Under the pieces are notes generated by a model. The model did no database searches. It was not told the origin of the DNA and saw only the letters and a program-made list of their open reading frames with translations. Of a DNA stretch of 64,000 bases, positions 60,468 through 64,000 are shown one piece after another; position 1 is the first letter of the stretch, and every line of letters starts with the position of its first letter. A program made the position numbers and the translations under genes. Origin of the DNA: Flavobacterium poyangense (lineage in GTDB: Bacteria; Bacteroidota; Bacteroidia; Flavobacteriales; Flavobacteriaceae); NCBI RefSeq assembly GCF_011751075.1, contig NZ_JAALLN010000002.1, positions 140,708 through 204,707 of the forward strand, read 5' to 3'.

Positions 60468-60932
60468 TTATTCTAATTCCTTCATTTTTTCATAAACCAA
60501 ATTGCTTTCGTAACCTCTGCGCAACAGATAATCGCAGAATTTTTTTCTTTTTTTAAGAATATTAGTCTCCTGAATGCTATTCCAGCATCTTTCTGAAAGT
60601 TGGTCGAAGGTTGTTTGATACTCTTCTGCAGAGATTTCTTTTAGGGCAAGTGTGATATTAGTCGTTGAAATTTGTCTGGCTTTCAACTCATTTGTAATCC
60701 TGATTTTGCCCCAAAATTTAATGCGGTGCTTGCCTCTGGCAAAACTGGCGGCAAAACGGGTCTCGTTTAAAAAATTACTATCAATCAGTTGAACCACTAT
60801 AACATCAATTTCGTCTGAAGTCATCTTCAAACTGTATAATTTGGCGACCACTTCTGCGTGGCAGCGCTCCTGATAGGCACAAAAGTGTTCTAATTTGAGT
60901 AAAGCCTCCTTTGGAGTACACGTTGAATTCAT
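60468..60932 (-). CDS. recX: RecX family regulatory protein
   Basis: This 154-residue protein consists of three-helix repeats typical of RecX: ALLKLEHFCAYQERCHAEVVAKL, then IDVIVVQLIDSNFLNETRFAASFARGKHRIKFWGKIRITNELKARQIS, then FCDYLLRRGYESNLVYEKMKEL at the end. RecX binds RecA filaments and limits recombination and strand exchange. recA is not adjacent, which is usual in Bacteroidetes. It lies alone between surface-protein genes, divergent from the partial gene at 61251. Confidence 0.92.
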   Translation of the reverse strand: MNSTCTPKEALLKLEHFCAYQERCHAEVVAKLYSLKMTSDEIDVIVVQLIDSNFLNETRFAASFARGKHRIKFWGKIRITNELKARQISTTNITLALKEISAEEYQTTFDQLSERCWNSIQETNILKKRKKFCDYLLRRGYESNLVYEKMKELE

Positions 60933-61058
60933 GGCTTTTTTCCTGCTTTTTAACTATTAAGGCTAAAAATAGTCATTTTGTTGTTAAAATTTAGCTTATT
61001 TTTTTTAAATATCTCAGAAACTCTTTTTCTAAAATGTTGTATATGTGCAGAAATATAA

Positions 61059-61066
61059 TATTTTTG
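61059..61066 (+). promoter_or_regulatory. -7 element of the partial surface-protein gene (TATTTTTG)
   Basis: An exact consensus match about 185 nt before the ATG. The long leader contains a TATCT/AGATA hairpin and an AACACT/AGTGTT pair followed by nine T at about 61130-61204, which could act as an attenuator. The rest of 60933-61250 shows no gene. Confidence 0.5.
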
Positions 61067-61250
61067 TACGCCGAATTGGATTATTTAATTATGCTCAAAA
61101 ACAAGCACTTAAATAACTGATTCTAATTTTTTTAAAACCAGAACAAAAAACACTCCCCCGGGTTTACTATCTGACACAATAGATAACCAGTGTTCTTTTT
61201 TTTGTGTTTTAATACCAAAAACAAATTTAAAATATAAATACCACCTGCTG

Positions 61251-64000
61251 ATGATTAAAAAATTACTTTTATTCGTTGATTTATTATATTTCCAAAAAAC
61301 AGACAAACACATAAACTCCAAAGTGTTTGGTTTAATCTCTTTTTTCTTGTTGCTGTTTCTTACTGAAACGGGGAATGCGCAGGTTGCTAATTATACTTTT
61401 ACGCAGACTGCGGGAACATATACTCCTCTTACTGGAGCACAAACTGTCTTTAATGCTCCATGGGATGACACTAATGGACCAAGTGGCTTTGTTCCAATCG
61501 GATTTACATTTTTATATAATGGAGCGAGCTATACACAATGCTCAGTCGCCATGAATGGATTTATAACATTTGGTAATACCTTTTCTAGTTCAACTGAATA
61601 TAGCCCCATTTCTTCAGGAACAGGTTATAGTGGCGCAATTAGTGCTTTAGGTTGGGATTTAGGAAGTAATGGATCACCTATTAGTTACAATACAATTGGA
61701 ACAGCACCAAATAGAACGTTCATTGTTCAATGGGATAAAGTCAGACGTTACAATTCTGGCTGGCAAGATGGTGATTTCACCTTTCAAATTAGATTAAATG
61801 AATCCACGAATGTCATACAAATTGTCTATGGAGCATGTGCTACTACATCTAATACAAATTCAAATGTGCAAGTTGGCTTAAGAGGATCATCAAGTTCAGA
61901 CTATAACAATAGAACAACAACAAACAATTGGTCAGCAACAACAGCAGGAAATGCAAATAACAACACCTGTCGAACAAATAACACAACAGTTCCCTCTAAC
62001 GGGCAAACCTATACCTGGACTCCTAGTGTTTGTACTCCTAGCAGCTTTACAACAGGAGGGCGAATCACCAGTGCCAAACTAAATACGCTGGAGAACACGA
62101 CTACCAGAACGGCTAATTATCATAATTTCGCTTCTCCTACCACTACCTTAGTTAGGGGACAAAATTACACCATCTCTGTAAAAGGTTCAACTAACGGAGA
62201 TCGCAATTACTTCTATACCGCTTTTGTAGATTGGAATAAGGACAATGATTTTAATGATGCCAATGAGTATTATGTTATTGGTACCATAAAGAACTCAAAC
62301 GGAACCGACGGAAAAAATGCTTCGGTTTATTTTCCCGTGCCTTCAGGTGCAACACTGGGAAGTACCCGTATGCGCATAATAGGTCGATATAATGGTTACA
62401 ACACCACTCCTTGCGGCCCCGATTCAGGCAACAATGGTAGCACGGAGGGACAGGTTGAAGACTATACCATAACTGTTGGCGATGTATGTTCGGGAACACC
62501 TGCTGTTAGCACAACAATAACATCGGCTACACCAGTATGTCCTAGCACACCTTTTACATTATCGTTGGGAACCACTTTCACAGATGGCGCTACCTATGTG
62601 TGGCAGACTTCACCAGATGGTAATAACCCATGGACAAATGCTACTGCGACTCCAATCGCTTTTTTTGGCCCTGAAACATTTGCTTCGGGAACTCTTCCTA
62701 CTAATACACAAATTTCCCCAAATACTACTTTTACTGGAGGTGAAGCAGTCTTGACTACTGCTTCTCAAACTGGAACAATAGGTGATTTTTTGATTAACAA
62801 ATCACCCGGCTCAAACCTAAATGCTTTTACAGTAGATTTTAATTACAAAGCTGCCGGCGGCGGCGGCGGGACGACTACTGGAGCAGATGGTTTTAGTTTA
62901 AGTTATGCAGGAGGACTGACAAACAGTGTCGGAGGAGGAGAAAATGGAGAAGGCTCCGGAATCATCGTACAATTTGATACCTACGATAATGACGGCGTGG
63001 CAAATGGTACCAGAGTTCGTGTTCTTTATAACAATATTGCTATCTTTACTTCTGCAATCAATGCCCCATTCGATATAAGAAATGCTACCTCTACAACGAC
63101 CGCCAAAAATGTTGTGTTAACTGTAGACAATAACGGTTTTCTATCACTTTCTATGGTAAATTCTTCAAATGCTGTCATTACAGTAGTATCCAATCTTCTA
63201 CTTCCCGCTGCTTATCTCTCCGCAGACAAATCAAGCTGGAAATTTAAATTCTCAGCACGAGTAGGAGCTATAAATGACAGACACACCATTGATGATTTAC
63301 AAATCAGATATTTAGATGTATCGAGTTCAAAATCAACCTTTACAACTTCACAAACTGTAAAAACCTACTATCGCGCGCTGGTAACCTGTGGCGGAACAAC
63401 GGCATCTTCACCAGTATTGGTTGATCTTATTTCTGCTACAATTGATCCGATGACGAGCCCCGCTTGTTCTGCAACTGCTTTTACCGTTACACCAACAAAC
63501 GGAACCAACGGAACTATTCCGGGAGGAACCACTTTTACCTGGTCTGCTCCTACTATAACCACACCGGGAGCCCTAACAGGAGGTACGGCTAGTACCGGCA
63601 CTCCAAATGGAAACATTACAGGTACCCTTACAAATACAACCTCAATAGCTCAAACAGCTACTTATAGCGTTACTCCTACTACAGCAGGCTGTGTTGGAAT
63701 TCCATTTAATTTAGTTGTAACAGTTGCTCCGGCGACAGTTGCGGGATCAGTTGGTGGAGGAACAACTGTATGTACAGGAACTAACAGTACAGTATTAACA
63801 CTTTCTGGTCATACCGGAAGCATAATAAGATGGGAGTCTTCTTTAGATAATTTCGCTACTGCAGGAACTCCATTTGTAAATACAGCTACAACATTTACTG
63901 CTACTAATTTAACGGCGACAACTTCTTATCGTGCAGTGGTACAAAGCGGTAGCTGTGCAACTTTAAATTCTGCTGCCACTACTGTAACAGTATCTCCAAC
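61251..64000 (+). CDS. Large surface protein with GEVED and lectin-like domains (runs off the window)
   Basis: The frame is open from the ATG at 61251 to the last base, at least 916 residues. A long N-region and hydrophobic core end in ETGNAQ (about residue 45). A beta-rich region follows with FVPIGFTFLYNGASYTQCSVAMNGFITFG. A GEVED domain follows (about 265-410, ending EGQVEDYTITVGD), then an L-type-lectin-like domain (about 490-680, LNAFTVDFNYKA, ADGFSLSYAGG, IVQFDTYDNDG). Ig-like repeats with spaced Cys continue to the end. A T9SS sorting domain is expected beyond the window. No catalytic motif is seen. Likely an adhesin. Confidence 0.85.
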   Translation, partial: MIKKLLLFVDLLYFQKTDKHINSKVFGLISFFLLLFLTETGNAQVANYTFTQTAGTYTPLTGAQTVFNAPWDDTNGPSGFVPIGFTFLYNGASYTQCSVAMNGFITFGNTFSSSTEYSPISSGTGYSGAISALGWDLGSNGSPISYNTIGTAPNRTFIVQWDKVRRYNSGWQDGDFTFQIRLNESTNVIQIVYGACATTSNTNSNVQVGLRGSSSSDYNNRTTTNNWSATTAGNANNNTCRTNNTTVPSNGQTYTWTPSVCTPSSFTTGGRITSAKLNTLENTTTRTANYHNFASPTTTLVRGQNYTISVKGSTNGDRNYFYTAFVDWNKDNDFNDANEYYVIGTIKNSNGTDGKNASVYFPVPSGATLGSTRMRIIGRYNGYNTTPCGPDSGNNGSTEGQVEDYTITVGDVCSGTPAVSTTITSATPVCPSTPFTLSLGTTFTDGATYVWQTSPDGNNPWTNATATPIAFFGPETFASGTLPTNTQISPNTTFTGGEAVLTTASQTGTIGDFLINKSPGSNLNAFTVDFNYKAAGGGGGTTTGADGFSLSYAGGLTNSVGGGENGEGSGIIVQFDTYDNDGVANGTRVRVLYNNIAIFTSAINAPFDIRNATSTTTAKNVVLTVDNNGFLSLSMVNSSNAVITVVSNLLLPAAYLSADKSSWKFKFSARVGAINDRHTIDDLQIRYLDVSSSKSTFTTSQTVKTYYRALVTCGGTTASSPVLVDLISATIDPMTSPACSATAFTVTPTNGTNGTIPGGTTFTWSAPTITTPGALTGGTASTGTPNGNITGTLTNTTSIAQTATYSVTPTTAGCVGIPFNLVVTVAPATVAGSVGGGTTVCTGTNSTVLTLSGHTGSIIRWESSLDNFATAGTPFVNTATTFTATNLTATTSYRAVVQSGSCATLNSAATTVTVSP

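Noticed and set aside
63368..63616. An 82-codon minus-strand Val/Pro-rich frame
   Set aside because: It lies opposite the open frame of the partial surface protein and mirrors its Thr/Gly-rich composition.

Overview
The window is from a low-GC Bacteroidetes chromosome, very probably Flavobacterium or a close relative. The evidence is: promoters carry the Bacteroidetes -7 element TAnnTTTG rather than TATAAT; there are several large type IX secretion (T9SS) cargo proteins; a TonB-dependent receptor has a carboxypeptidase-D-like N-terminal domain; ribosome binding sites are weak; and housekeeping proteins (Pgi, LepA, GlyS, PheS, BioB, RibF) have a flavobacterial look. No rRNA, tRNA, transposase, integrase, prophage or CRISPR array was seen.

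Layout. 1-3.4 kb: end of an aromatic amino acid catabolism block (hpd tail, DUF3108 protein, kynA) and an M23 peptidase. 4-9.7 kb: pgi, a TonB-dependent receptor, a small membrane protein and an RlpA-like protein, each ending in a clear hairpin terminator. 9.9-13.6 kb: DinB-like and ArsC/Spx-like genes, then yicC-gmk-[four-helix-bundle gene]-nadD, in which the third gene sits between near-perfect 22-bp inverted repeats. 13.6-19.4 kb: a minus-strand NAD/ADP-ribose cluster: an NrtR-like Nudix regulator, a PRPP synthetase, an uncharacterised 139-aa protein, a macro-domain/ADP-ribosylglycohydrolase fusion, KptA and a NAMPT-type phosphoribosyltransferase. 19.7-22.6 kb: a LysR regulator divergent from a secreted DJ-1/Hsp31-like protein and a YqhD-like alcohol dehydrogenase. 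22.9-36 kb: mostly housekeeping genes (gpsA, pheS, cvpA, lepA, thiL) with an AraC/hydrolase/outer-membrane module and a WYL-regulator/DinB module. 36-40 kb: signalling (a TPR histidine kinase with its response regulator, and a LytTR regulator). 40-48.4 kb: glyS, comF, a metzincin protease, ribF, bioB. 48.5-64 kb: three giant surface proteins with recX between them. The last runs off the window; one contains eleven nearly identical 95-residue repeats.

The most interesting unit is the NAD/ADP-ribose cluster. Three 21-bp palindromic sites (TTTGCGT-N7-ACGCAAA) lie upstream of the Nudix regulator, at its end, and upstream of prs. At each site one half-site supplies the TTTG of a -7 element, so a bound regulator should block RNA polymerase. 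The enzymes could form a loop: KptA and ADP-ribose chemistry consume NAD and release nicotinamide, while Prs and the NAMPT-like enzyme rebuild NMN. Within the cluster, the glycohydrolase domain has lost its second half through an internal deletion whose far end is still readable in another frame.

Intergenic DNA is rich in flavobacterial low-complexity and palindromic repeats: a 21-unit heptamer array, two elements with matching inverted termini, nested palindromes and a GTAGAGACGCAC repeat. Several gene starts were moved because a TAnnTTTG promoter lies inside or just before the longest open frame.
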